From Roseitalea sp. (lineage in GTDB: Bacteria; Pseudomonadota; Alphaproteobacteria; Rhizobiales; Rhizobiaceae): 64,000 nucleotides of DNA. The DNA is taken from positions 186,001 to 250,000 of the forward strand of contig JAEPON010000006.1 of assembly GCA_017642895.1 (NCBI GenBank). Direction: 5' to 3'. Numbering within the stretch: position 1 is the stretch's first letter; each line of letters opens with the position of its first letter. The position numbers and the translations under genes are program-made. Shown piece by piece: positions 42,201 to 49,467 of this stretch. Under the pieces are notes generated by a model, which ran no database searches, was not told the origin of the DNA, and worked only from the letters and a program-made list of their open reading frames with translations.

Positions 42201-42762
42201 GGAGAAGCTGGGCCGGGAACTGAACGAATATGAGTTCGCTGCCTACCTCATGTATCCCAAGGTCTTCACCGATTTCGCGCTGGCGCAGGAGAAGTACGGA
42301 CCGGTCAGCGCGCTGCCGACGCCGAACTATTTTTACGGCCTGCCGGCGGCCGAGGAGATCTTTGTCGACATCGAAAAGGGCAAGACGCTTGTCATCCGCT
42401 GCCTTGCCGTCGGCGAGCCGGACGAGAAGGGCATGGTCACCGTCTTCTTCGAGCTGAACGGCCAGCCACGGCGCGTCAAGGTGCCTGACCGGGTACACGG
42501 CGCCGATGCGTCCGTTGCCCGGCGCAAGGCCGAGGACGGCAACGAGACCCATGTCGGCGCTCCCATGCCGGGTGTCGTTTCGACGGTCTCGGTGGCGGGC
42601 GGCCAGGAGGTCAAAAAGGGCGACGTTCTGGTCTCGATCGAGGCGATGAAGATGGAGACGGCACTGCACGCCGAACGCGATGGCACGGTCTCCGACGTGC
42701 TCGTCAAGGCCGGCGACCAGATCGACGCCAAGGATCTGTTGGTCATCTATGCCGCTGGCTGA
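39256..42762 (+). CDS. pyc: pyruvate carboxylase
   Basis: 1168 residues. Carboxylates pyruvate to oxaloacetate to refill the TCA cycle. Domains in order: biotin carboxylase (about 15-470, with ATP-grasp GGGGRGMR), carboxyltransferase (about 545-830, RDGHQSLLATRMR), the PC-tetramerisation region, and a C-terminal biotinyl domain with the biotin Lys1132 in EAMKMET. ATG 39256 adds 13 residues to the usual N-terminus; a TTG at 39295 would give the family-typical start. The biotin transporter operon follows on the same strand. Confidence 0.97.
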   Translation: MAAPFHPCPGTPALTITKLLVANRSEIAIRVFRAANELGMTTVAIWAEEDKLALHRFKADESYQVGRGGHLEKDLGPIESYLSIDEVIRVAKQAGADAIHPGYGLLSESPEFVDACDAAGITFIGPRADTMRALGNKVSARNLAVDAGVPVVPATEPLPDDMDTVRAMATDVGYPVMLKASWGGGGRGMRAIRSEDDLEREVTEAKREAMAAFGKDEVYLEKLVERARHVEVQILGDTHGNVVHLYERDCSIQRRNQKVVERAPAPYLDDAQRAELADHAMKIARATDYVGAGTVEFLMDADTGAFYFIEVNPRIQVEHTVTEEVTGIDIVKAQIKILEGETIGDPASGVPAQADIELNGHALQCRITTEDPEQNFIPDYGRITAYRGAMGFGIRLDGGTAYSGAVITRFYDPLLEKVTAWAPTPEEAIQRMDRALREFRIRGVATNLTFLEAIIGHKDFKANRYTTKFIDTTPELFAAVKRQDRATKLLTYLADVSVNGHPETKDRPRPPAHAVPPEPPFFGGPVPERGTRQMLDEMGPAKLGQWLRDHDPVMITDTTMRDGHQSLLATRMRTYDMGQIAGTYARALPNLLSLECWGGATFDVSMRFLTEDPWERLSVIREAAPNILLQMLLRGANGVGYTNYPDNVVRHFVKQAASGGIDLFRVFDCLNWVPNMRVAMDAVATENKICEAAICYTGDILNSARPKYDLRYYVGMLKELEAAGAHMIAVKDMAGLLKPAAATELFRTLRQETDLALHFHTHDTSGIAAATILAAIDAGVDAVDGSMDALSGLTAQPCLGSIAEALKGTPRDPGLDPEWIRRISFYWEAVRAQYAAFESDLKGPASEVYLHEMPGGQFTNLKEQARSLGLDTRWHEVARAYHDVNMMFGDIVKVTPSSKVVGDMALMMVSQDLTVAEVEDPKKDIAFPDSVVSMMRGDLGQPPGGWPEGIQKKVLKGEEAYTDVPGSLLPPEDLDARRAEVEEKLGRELNEYEFAAYLMYPKVFTDFALAQEKYGPVSALPTPNYFYGLPAAEEIFVDIEKGKTLVIRCLAVGEPDEKGMVTVFFELNGQPRRVKVPDRVHGADASVARRKAEDGNETHVGAPMPGVVSTVSVAGGQEVKKGDVLVSIEAMKMETALHAERDGTVSDVLVKAGDQIDAKDLLVIYAAG

Positions 42763-42788
42763 CCGGCAAGTGTGTGGCGCACCCGATT

Positions 42789-42830
42789 GGTAAGTGATTA
42801 CTGACTTTTATATGTTCGTGATCACTTACC
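42789..42830. promoter_or_regulatory. long inverted repeat between pyc and bioY
   Basis: Perfect 10-base arms GGTAAGTGAT (42789-42798) and ATCACTTACC (42821-42830), 22-base AT-rich centre; arm centres are 32 bases apart, about three helical turns. No T-run, so not a normal terminator. It sits about 190 bases before bioY and does not match the TTATmKATAA pattern described for BioR. The regulator is unknown. Confidence 0.5.
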
Positions 42831-43016
42831 ATTGATCGACGCGGCGATGGCAGAGATTGCTGGCCATTGAGCACCTGACGGCAATGGCCTCTTGGCGGCG
42901 GCGGGTGAATTGGCCTAAACCGCATCCGGGCGATGGCGGATGACCGCCATCTTTGATCGATATCGAGGCGTTCCGCATGCCGGATCCTCGCGCATTCAGC
43001 GACCGAGGCAGCTCAT

Positions 43017-43571
43017 ATGACCAACGACACCACCCGCGACATCGTCCTGATCGCGCTTTTTGCGGCCATCATGGCTGTGCTCGGCGTCTTTCCACCGATC
43101 ACGCTGCCGCTCATCGGCGTGCCGATCACCGCCCAATCGCTCGGCGTGATGCTGGCCGGCGGCATACTGGGCGCGCGGCGGGGCGCGCTTTCAATGGTGC
43201 TGTTTCTGGTGCTGGTCGCGGTCGGCCTGCCGCTCCTGTCGGGCGGACGCGGCGGCTTTGCGGTCTTTCTGGGGCCGAGCGGCGGTTTCCTCGTCGGCTG
43301 GATCGTCGCCGCCTTTGTCGTCGGGCTGACAATCGAACGGCTCTGGCCGCGGCTTGGCCATGTAAACGCGTTCATCGCCTGCGTCTTCGGCGGCATCATC
43401 GTCCTTTATGCGATCGGCATTCCTTGGATCGCGTTCGCCGCCGAAATCTCGATTGCCCAGGCCTTCGTCGGGTCGATGCCCTTCGTGCCCGGCGATCTGA
43501 TCAAGGCGGTGATCGCTTCGGCCGTCATCGTCACCGTGGCGCGGTCCTACCCGGTCATCACATCGCCATAG
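43017..43571 (+). CDS. bioY: biotin transporter substrate-binding subunit BioY
   Basis: 184 residues with six hydrophobic helices. The S component of a biotin ECF transporter: pattern FPPITLPLIGVPITAQSLGVMLAGGILGARRG is diagnostic. GAGG precedes ATG 43017. It is followed by the ATPase and the T component, so a complete BioMNY importer is encoded. First gene of a seven-gene run on the plus strand. Confidence 0.96.
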   Translation: MTNDTTRDIVLIALFAAIMAVLGVFPPITLPLIGVPITAQSLGVMLAGGILGARRGALSMVLFLVLVAVGLPLLSGGRGGFAVFLGPSGGFLVGWIVAAFVVGLTIERLWPRLGHVNAFIACVFGGIIVLYAIGIPWIAFAAEISIAQAFVGSMPFVPGDLIKAVIASAVIVTVARSYPVITSP

Positions 43572-43605
43572 GCGGACCCAACCGATTGGCGGCAAGGCAA
43601 AACAC

Positions 43606-44286
43606 GTGATCCGGCTCGACGGCGTGACCGTTCGCAAGGGCGACACGCTCATACTGGATTCGGTGTCGCTGGAGTTGACCGAGCGGCGGATCGGCATCAT
43701 CGGGCCGAACGGATCGGGCAAGAGCACGTTCGCGCGGCTGCTCAACGGGCTTGAAAAGCCGACAACGGGCACGGTCCACGTCGATGGCGCGCCGACGGAC
43801 CGCGTGTCGGCGCTGGGCAAGGTGGGCTTTGTCTTCCAGAACCCCGACAACCAGATCGTGATGCCGCTGGTCGACGAGGATCTCGCCTTCGGCCTCCGAA
43901 AATCCGGCCTCTCCAAGTCCGAGATCGGCGAACGGGTGCAGCGTCATCTGGAGCGGTTCGATCTCACCCATCTCAACGAACGGCGCACGCACGAACTGAG
44001 CGGCGGTGAAAAGCAATTGATCGCGCTGATCGGCGTTCTGGTGATGGAGCCGGCGATCATCGTTCTGGACGAGCCGACCACATTGCTCGACCTGCGCAAC
44101 CGGCGCATACTGGTCTCGCTTCTGGACCGGCTCGACCAGACGCTGATTGTTGTGAGCCACGATTTGGAGCTGATGGCGCCGATGGACCGCCTCATCTGGA
44201 TCGACGAGGGACGGATCAGGGGCGATGGCAATGCGGGCGACATCGTGCGCGGATACCGGGAAGCGACAGCGGCCGAACCATGCTGA
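43606..44286 (+). CDS. bioM: biotin ECF transporter ATPase BioM
   Basis: 226 residues from GTG 43606. ABC ATPase with Walker A GPNGSGKST, Q-loop FQNPDNQIV, signature LSGGEK and Walker B IIVLDEP. Energises biotin uptake by BioY with BioN. Follows bioY by 34 bases and overlaps bioN by seven. Confidence 0.95.
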   Translation: MIRLDGVTVRKGDTLILDSVSLELTERRIGIIGPNGSGKSTFARLLNGLEKPTTGTVHVDGAPTDRVSALGKVGFVFQNPDNQIVMPLVDEDLAFGLRKSGLSKSEIGERVQRHLERFDLTHLNERRTHELSGGEKQLIALIGVLVMEPAIIVLDEPTTLLDLRNRRILVSLLDRLDQTLIVVSHDLELMAPMDRLIWIDEGRIRGDGNAGDIVRGYREATAAEPC

Positions 44287-44888
44287 CAAGCGACTATGTT
44301 CCTGGCGACAGCGTCGTTCATCGCGCCCGGCCGCTGATCAAGGTCGGACTGCTGTTTTTGGTCTGCACATGGCTCTTCGTGCGCGAGGGCTGGCTGTCGC
44401 TGGCGGCCGCCGGGCTTGTTCTCGTCGCGTTCTTTGCCATTGCACGCATTCCGCCAAAGATAGTTGTCGCGGCGATCCGGCCGGCCCTTTGGGTGCTGGG
44501 CCTGGTCTTCGTGGCACAGCTTTTCCTCGCCGACTGGCGGTTTGCCGGTTTCGTCGTGCTGCGCTTCGCCGTGATGATCCTCGCCGCCTCGCTTCTGACG
44601 CTGACAACGCGCACCAGCGATCTGGTGGAGGCGATCGAAAGGGCGCTTGGCCGCATTCTGCCGGCAAGGTCGGCCGAAGCCATCAGCCTGGCCCTGTCGC
44701 TGTGCATGCGCTTTATCCCCAGGGTTCGTGACATCTTCGAGGAGGTGAAGAACGCGCAAAGGGCGCGGGGGCTGGGGACAAGCTGGCGGGCGCTGGTCAC
44801 GCCGACCATCGTCCGGGCGCTCAAATCGGCCGACGAGATCGCGCGGGCGATCGTGGCGCGCTCGCCGGATGGTCCCCATGTGCGCTGA
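44280..44888 (+). CDS. bioN: biotin ECF transporter transmembrane subunit BioN
   Basis: 202 residues; about four to five helices and the T-component coupling helices with ARSAEAISLALSLCMRFIPRVRD and KNAQRARGLG, which contact the ATPase. Overlaps bioM at its start and the nitroreductase gene at its end, so it is translationally coupled on both sides. Confidence 0.94.
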   Translation: MLTSDYVPGDSVVHRARPLIKVGLLFLVCTWLFVREGWLSLAAAGLVLVAFFAIARIPPKIVVAAIRPALWVLGLVFVAQLFLADWRFAGFVVLRFAVMILAASLLTLTTRTSDLVEAIERALGRILPARSAEAISLALSLCMRFIPRVRDIFEEVKNAQRARGLGTSWRALVTPTIVRALKSADEIARAIVARSPDGPHVR

Positions 44889-45576
44889 CGATACGACCGG
44901 CGCGCGCCGGCAATTCACCGATCTGGTCCGCAGGCGCCGGTCGGTGCGCGCTTTTCTCGACACCGATGTCAGCCGCGCGCAGATCGAGACCATTCTCGAT
45001 ATCGCCCGGCATGCGCCGAGCGGCGGCAACATGCAGCCGTGGCAGGTCCATGTGCTCGGCCGGCAGACCATCGATGAATTACGCGATGCGATCCGCGCGG
45101 CGATCGCCGCGCCCAGCCACCAGGAGGCGGGCGATTACCGCTACTATCCGGCAAAGCCCTTTGCGCCCTATGGCGATCGCATCCGGCAGGCGGGCCACGA
45201 CCTCTACGAGGCGCTCGGGATCGACCGGCGCGACGTTGCCGCACGGCGCGAGCAGAAGATGAAGAATTTCGACTTTTTCGGCGCACCGGCCGGCCTTCTC
45301 GTGACGATCGATGCGCGGCTGGAGCGCGGAAGCTGGATCGATATCGGTCTGTTCCTCAATGCGCTGTCGCTGGCCATTGTCAGTGAGGGGCTCGGCTGTT
45401 GCCTGCAGGCCAGCTTTTCGAGCCATGGCGATGTGGTGCGCAAGGTTCTGGACCTTGATGCCCAGAAGCTGGTCGTCTGCGGTGTTGCCTTTGGCCATGC
45501 CGACGAGGACCATCCGGTCAACCGGCAGCCCCTCCGCCGTCACGACGTTGCCGAGTTTGCAAGGTTTCACCCGTGA
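44869..45576 (+). CDS. nitroreductase family flavoprotein
   Basis: 235 residues. FMN-dependent nitroreductase fold: RRRSVRAF near 24-31, ARHAPSGGNMQPW, and late LGCCLQASF. It may start at 44878. Overlaps bioN by up to 20 bases and the DUF1284 gene by four, so it is expressed with the biotin transporter genes. The substrate is unknown; the family reduces quinones, nitro groups or flavins, and BluB is a distant relative. Confidence 0.87.
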   Translation: MVPMCADDTTGARRQFTDLVRRRRSVRAFLDTDVSRAQIETILDIARHAPSGGNMQPWQVHVLGRQTIDELRDAIRAAIAAPSHQEAGDYRYYPAKPFAPYGDRIRQAGHDLYEALGIDRRDVAARREQKMKNFDFFGAPAGLLVTIDARLERGSWIDIGLFLNALSLAIVSEGLGCCLQASFSSHGDVVRKVLDLDAQKLVVCGVAFGHADEDHPVNRQPLRRHDVAEFARFHP

Positions 45577-45995
45577 TCGAGATCCGCGGCCATCATCTCC
45601 TGTGCGCTGTCACCTTCACGGGGCGCGGCTATTCGCGCCGGTTCGAGCGTGATTTCCGGCGGGTCGTCGCCCGCATGAACGACAATGAGGAGATGGTCAT
45701 CGTCGCCGGGCCCGATGCGATCTGCGCCTCGGTGAAGGATTGCGCGGGCAGCCATTGCCACGAAGAGCGGATCGTCGCACGCGACCGGGCCGCGCTGGCC
45801 GAGATATCAGCGCTGACGGGCCGCGTGCTCGATGTCGGGTCGCGGCTGATGCCGCACGATCTGTTCAACGCGCGGCATCGCAAGGCATTTGATGACGGGA
45901 CGATCCGTGCCGCCTGTACCGATTGCCAATGGGCGGACCTGTGCGACCGGATCGCCGAAGACGGCTTTCACGCAGCGCTTCTGGATACGCGGTGA
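45573..45995 (+). CDS. DUF1284 cysteine-rich protein
   Basis: 140 residues from GTG 45573. The DUF1284 hallmark RGHHLLC at 5-11, with further cysteines as CAGSHCHE and CTDCQWADLC, could ligate metal or an Fe-S cluster. Function not established. It overlaps the nitroreductase stop by four bases and lies eight bases before the acyl-CoA ligase. The co-location with a redox flavoprotein hints at a redox role; this is inference. Confidence 0.85.
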   Translation: MIEIRGHHLLCAVTFTGRGYSRRFERDFRRVVARMNDNEEMVIVAGPDAICASVKDCAGSHCHEERIVARDRAALAEISALTGRVLDVGSRLMPHDLFNARHRKAFDDGTIRAACTDCQWADLCDRIAEDGFHAALLDTR

Positions 45996-46003
45996 AGGGA
46001 TCG

Positions 46004-47455
46004 ATGGTCATGGCCTCACGCATCGCAGCATCAGTCCTTGAAGCCCTGCGCGTGCGTCCCGACGCGACCATCGTGCATTTCGGGTCATCGGCGATCAGTG
46101 CTGGCGATCTGGCGGACCGGATCGAGCGGCTGGCGCGCGGGCTGCGGTCGCTCGACCACAATCAACGCATCGGGATCTTGATGGGGACGGCGCCGGACAC
46201 GCTGGCGCTGTTCATCGCCTCGCTCATGGTCGCGCGCGAAACGTTCGTGCTTGACCCAAGCTGGCCGGAGGCGACAATTACCCGCGTTGCCGACGAGACC
46301 AGGATCGATGCCGTCATTGCCGAAACGAATGGGGGGCCTGTCGGCACTTTGGGCGCCGATGCGCTTGCCCGGATGGCCGCCGATGGCGGGCCGAGCCCAT
46401 GTTTGGACGATGAGCGTGCCGAGCCGGTCTTCACCCTCTTTACTTCGGGCTCGACGGGCACGCCCAAGGGGTGCCGGCGGACCAAAACCTCGTGGCTCAA
46501 CAGTTTCAAGGCCGACCGCGCGCTTGCCGACATTGAAGGCCGGGACCTGGTGCTGGTTCCGGGCAATCTGGCGCACTCGCTGTTCCTCTATGCGGCGGTG
46601 CGCGGCCTGTGGGCGGGTTGCGCCATCGCGCTCTTTCCCCGCTTCCGGCCGGACCGGGTGTTGGCGTGTCTCGACCGGTTCGGCGATTGCGTCCTGTTTG
46701 CCGTGCCGACCCAGTTGAGCGCTCTGTGCGCGGCGGCCGAACGCCCCCATCCGGCCCTCAAACGCGTGCTGCTGACCGGCTCCAAACTGCCCGCCGCAAT
46801 CGCTGAACAGGCACGGCACACATTCCCCGACGCGGCCCTGGTCGAGTTCTATGGCACGACCGAACTGAGCTATGTCGCCGCGCGCCAGGTCGCCGCAAAC
46901 GATCCGGCCTCATTGGTCGGTGCGCCGCTTGCTGGCGTCGATGTTACGGTCATCGACGATGCGGGCGCACCATGCCCGCCCGGCGCCCGGGGGCGCGTCT
47001 TTGTCCGCAGCGGCATGGCGTTCGAGGGCTATGTCCGCGACGGGCGTTTCGAACCGGCAGAGGCTTCGATCGGCGTCGGCGATGCGGGCTGGCTGGATGA
47101 AGCGGGCCGATTGCATCTCGACGGGCGGATCGACCGCATGTTCCAGTCGAGCGGGCGCAACATCGTGCCCGAAACCATCGAAACCGCGCTTGCGGAGGTG
47201 GAGGGCATCGAGGCGGTGGCTGTGTTCGGCATGCCCGACCCGGTGCGCGAGCACCGCATCGTCGCGGTGCTCAAGGCGCCGGTCGGGTCCGGCCGCTCGG
47301 CGATCATCGGGCGGCTGAAAGAAAGCCTGCCGCCCTATGCGATCCCCGGGCATTACTTCGAATGCGGCGACTGGCCGCAAACCGTCTCGGGCAAGCCGGA
47401 TCTGGTCAAGCTGCGCCAACGGCTCGACGGCGGAACGCTGGAGCGGCTGCGGTGA
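46004..47455 (+). CDS. AMP-dependent acyl-CoA synthetase/ligase
   Basis: 483 residues from ATG 46004, with AAGGGA before it. ANL-family enzyme: P-loop FTSGSTGTPKGC, EFYGTTE, GWLDEAGRLHLDGRIDRM and the catalytic C-terminal Lys in VSGKPD. Shorter than fatty-acid CoA ligases of the FadD type. The acid it activates is unknown; its place between a biotin transporter and a thiolase makes a dicarboxylic or short-chain acid a reasonable guess. The stop overlaps the thiolase start. Confidence 0.86.
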   Translation: MVMASRIAASVLEALRVRPDATIVHFGSSAISAGDLADRIERLARGLRSLDHNQRIGILMGTAPDTLALFIASLMVARETFVLDPSWPEATITRVADETRIDAVIAETNGGPVGTLGADALARMAADGGPSPCLDDERAEPVFTLFTSGSTGTPKGCRRTKTSWLNSFKADRALADIEGRDLVLVPGNLAHSLFLYAAVRGLWAGCAIALFPRFRPDRVLACLDRFGDCVLFAVPTQLSALCAAAERPHPALKRVLLTGSKLPAAIAEQARHTFPDAALVEFYGTTELSYVAARQVAANDPASLVGAPLAGVDVTVIDDAGAPCPPGARGRVFVRSGMAFEGYVRDGRFEPAEASIGVGDAGWLDEAGRLHLDGRIDRMFQSSGRNIVPETIETALAEVEGIEAVAVFGMPDPVREHRIVAVLKAPVGSGRSAIIGRLKESLPPYAIPGHYFECGDWPQTVSGKPDLVKLRQRLDGGTLERLR

Positions 47456-48588
47456 GCGGCGCGGTCTGGATGGTCGGCGCCCGCCGGACCCCGGTCGCCC
47501 CGCGCCGTGGCGCGTTCGCCGCGCTCGAAGCCCATCAGGTTGGCGCAGCGCCGATCGCCGCCCTTGTCGATGATCTCGACCTTCCGGCCGATGCGGTGGA
47601 CTGCGTCATCCTCGGAAACGGCATCTATGGCGGCGGCAATCCGGCGCGGCTCAGCGCGCTGGCCGCCGGCCTGCCCGAAACCGTTCCGGCGATGACCATC
47701 GACACGCAATGCTGCGGCGGGCTGGACGCGATCCAGCTCGCGCACGGGCTCATTGGCGCGGGCGCGCACGATGTCGTTCTTGCGGGCGGCGTTGAATCCT
47801 ACAGCGCCGCGCCGCGCCGCTTCCGGCGGTCAAGGACCGGCGAAGCGGATGCCGAATATGAACGCCCTCCCTTTTCGCCCTGGCCCGAACGCGATCCGGA
47901 CATGCTCGAGGCTGCCGCGCTTCTGGCGCGGCAGATGGGGATCACGCGGCAGGAACAGGAAGCGTTTGCCTGCCAAAGCCATGCCGATGCGCTGGCCGCA
48001 CGGGACAGGCTCGCCGGCGAATGCGTGCCGCTCGACGGGCTGTCCCAGGATGCCTTCACCCGTCCGATCAGCCTGAAACTGTGCGCGCGGCTGCCGGTCC
48101 TTGCCGGCGATGCCGCGCACGGGCTGACCAGCGCCACGGTTGCGGTTGAGGCTGATGGAGCGGCGGTTTGCGCGATCGTCTCGGACGGCTTTCTTGCGGC
48201 GCATCCGAATCTGAAGCCGCGCGCGATCCGGGTCGTCGGCGGGCTGTCGATGGGAGACGACCCGGCCATGCCGGCGCTGGCCCCGGTGGCGGCCGTCCGC
48301 GAGACGCTGGCGCGCTATTCCATGGCGATGGACGTATTCGACGTGTGCGAACTGATGGAGGCGTTCGCCGTACAGGCCATCGCCTGCATCCGGGTGGCCG
48401 GCTTTGTGCCGGAGCGCACCAATCCGGGTGGCGGCGCGCTTGCGCGCGGTCATCCAGTCGGCGCATCGGGCGCGATCAACGCGGTACGGCTCTATCATGA
48501 AATGCTGGTGCGGCCCGAGGCCGCGGCCGGCCTGGCCGCGATCGCCGGTGCCGGCGGCCTGGCCGCGACGCTTGTTCTGTCACGGTGA
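47452..48588 (+). CDS. thiolase-like protein lacking the second catalytic cysteine
   Basis: 378 residues from GTG 47452. Thiolase fold with the nucleophilic Cys in DTQCCGGLDA (about residue 87) and the active-site His in GGGALARGHPVGASG. The usual C-terminal CxGGGxG motif is replaced by AIAGAGG, so the second cysteine, the acid/base of ordinary thiolases, is missing. It may be a non-standard thiolase or a synthase-like enzyme. Coupled to the ligase by a 4-base overlap; ends in a 9-base convergent overlap with the ABC membrane gene. Confidence 0.82.
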   Translation: MSGAVWMVGARRTPVAPRRGAFAALEAHQVGAAPIAALVDDLDLPADAVDCVILGNGIYGGGNPARLSALAAGLPETVPAMTIDTQCCGGLDAIQLAHGLIGAGAHDVVLAGGVESYSAAPRRFRRSRTGEADAEYERPPFSPWPERDPDMLEAAALLARQMGITRQEQEAFACQSHADALAARDRLAGECVPLDGLSQDAFTRPISLKLCARLPVLAGDAAHGLTSATVAVEADGAAVCAIVSDGFLAAHPNLKPRAIRVVGGLSMGDDPAMPALAPVAAVRETLARYSMAMDVFDVCELMEAFAVQAIACIRVAGFVPERTNPGGGALARGHPVGASGAINAVRLYHEMLVRPEAAAGLAAIAGAGGLAATLVLSR

Positions 48589-49467
48589 CCGGACAGGCGC
48601 CCCGCCTTTCGGGGCGGCCGGCATGTTCAGGCGCCGCATGATTTCCGACAGGCGCGACCAGTATTGCAGCGTCATGGGCAGCGCCAACGCGCTTTCGACA
48701 AATTGCCACGAATAGCTGATGATGGAGAAGATGGTGCCGACAGTGATGACCAGCTTGGTCGCCGCGAACCAGAGATTGAACAGGATCAGGCCAAGCAGCA
48801 CGAGGAAGATTGCCCCGTAAAGCACGGCCTCGGTGTCTGACAGGCGCACTTCCTGGCGCCTCAGCCGCATCAGATGCGCTGCGATCGGCCGTGCCTTGCG
48901 CTGCTCGAGGACGCTGACCTGCTTTTCCGTCTGATGATTGAGCGCGCCGTTGAGCCGGAAAAAGCGGCGGTGGAACAGGGCATAGATGAGCACCATCCCC
49001 AAGGCCGCGGCCCCGCCGGCAAATGCCAGCGTGGGCGCAAATGCGTAAAGGACGATGACCGCGATTGCCAGTTGCACCGCCGCCGCCATGGCCCCGGGCA
49101 GCGTATCTTCCAGAAAATCGACCAGTTCGCGGCCCATGCCCAGGCGTGCGTTCAACGCCGAGACGGGCAGGTCGGCCGATCGTGCGGCCTGTTCGCGGCC
49201 GAGTTCGACGCGGACGGTGCCGTAGACCCGTGTGTCGTAAATGCGCCGCATCACAGCCACGCCGATCAGCGCTAGCATGATCGCCGCCAAAAGCCGGAAT
49301 TCCTCAAGCCTTTGCGCAAGCAGGCCGTCAATGGCGAACCCGATGAAGAGCGGGATCAGCGCCATCAGGCTGGTTTCGACGAGGATCATCGCCCAGGTCA
49401 GCGAGATGCGCCCGGCAAAAAGGCGCAGCAATGTCACGATGGTCAGGTCGCGGTTGATGAACATCAT
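48580..49467 (-). CDS. ABC transporter six-helix membrane domain without ATPase (ABC_membrane_3)
   Basis: 295 residues. Six hydrophobic helices as in an ABC exporter half, but the chain stops before any nucleotide-binding domain, as in the PF13748 proteobacterial family. Its ATG overlaps the end of the RND pump gene by four bases, so it is the third gene of that operon. No ABC ATPase is adjacent, so how or whether it is energised is unknown. Confidence 0.8.
   Translation of the reverse strand: MMFINRDLTIVTLLRLFAGRISLTWAMILVETSLMALIPLFIGFAIDGLLAQRLEEFRLLAAIMLALIGVAVMRRIYDTRVYGTVRVELGREQAARSADLPVSALNARLGMGRELVDFLEDTLPGAMAAAVQLAIAVIVLYAFAPTLAFAGGAAALGMVLIYALFHRRFFRLNGALNHQTEKQVSVLEQRKARPIAAHLMRLRRQEVRLSDTEAVLYGAIFLVLLGLILFNLWFAATKLVITVGTIFSIISYSWQFVESALALPMTLQYWSRLSEIMRRLNMPAAPKGGAPVRSP

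Noticed and set aside
40462..42669. Open frame of over 700 codons antisense to pyc
   Set aside because: Same reason: lies wholly inside pyruvate carboxylase and encodes no recognisable protein.
42789..42830. Rho-independent terminator of pyc
   Set aside because: The inverted repeat has a 22-base loop, AT-rich arms and no T-run.
45573..45995. Assigning the DUF1284 protein as a ferredoxin
   Set aside because: It has several cysteines, but their spacing does not fit a ferredoxin cluster motif; only the DUF1284 pattern is supported.
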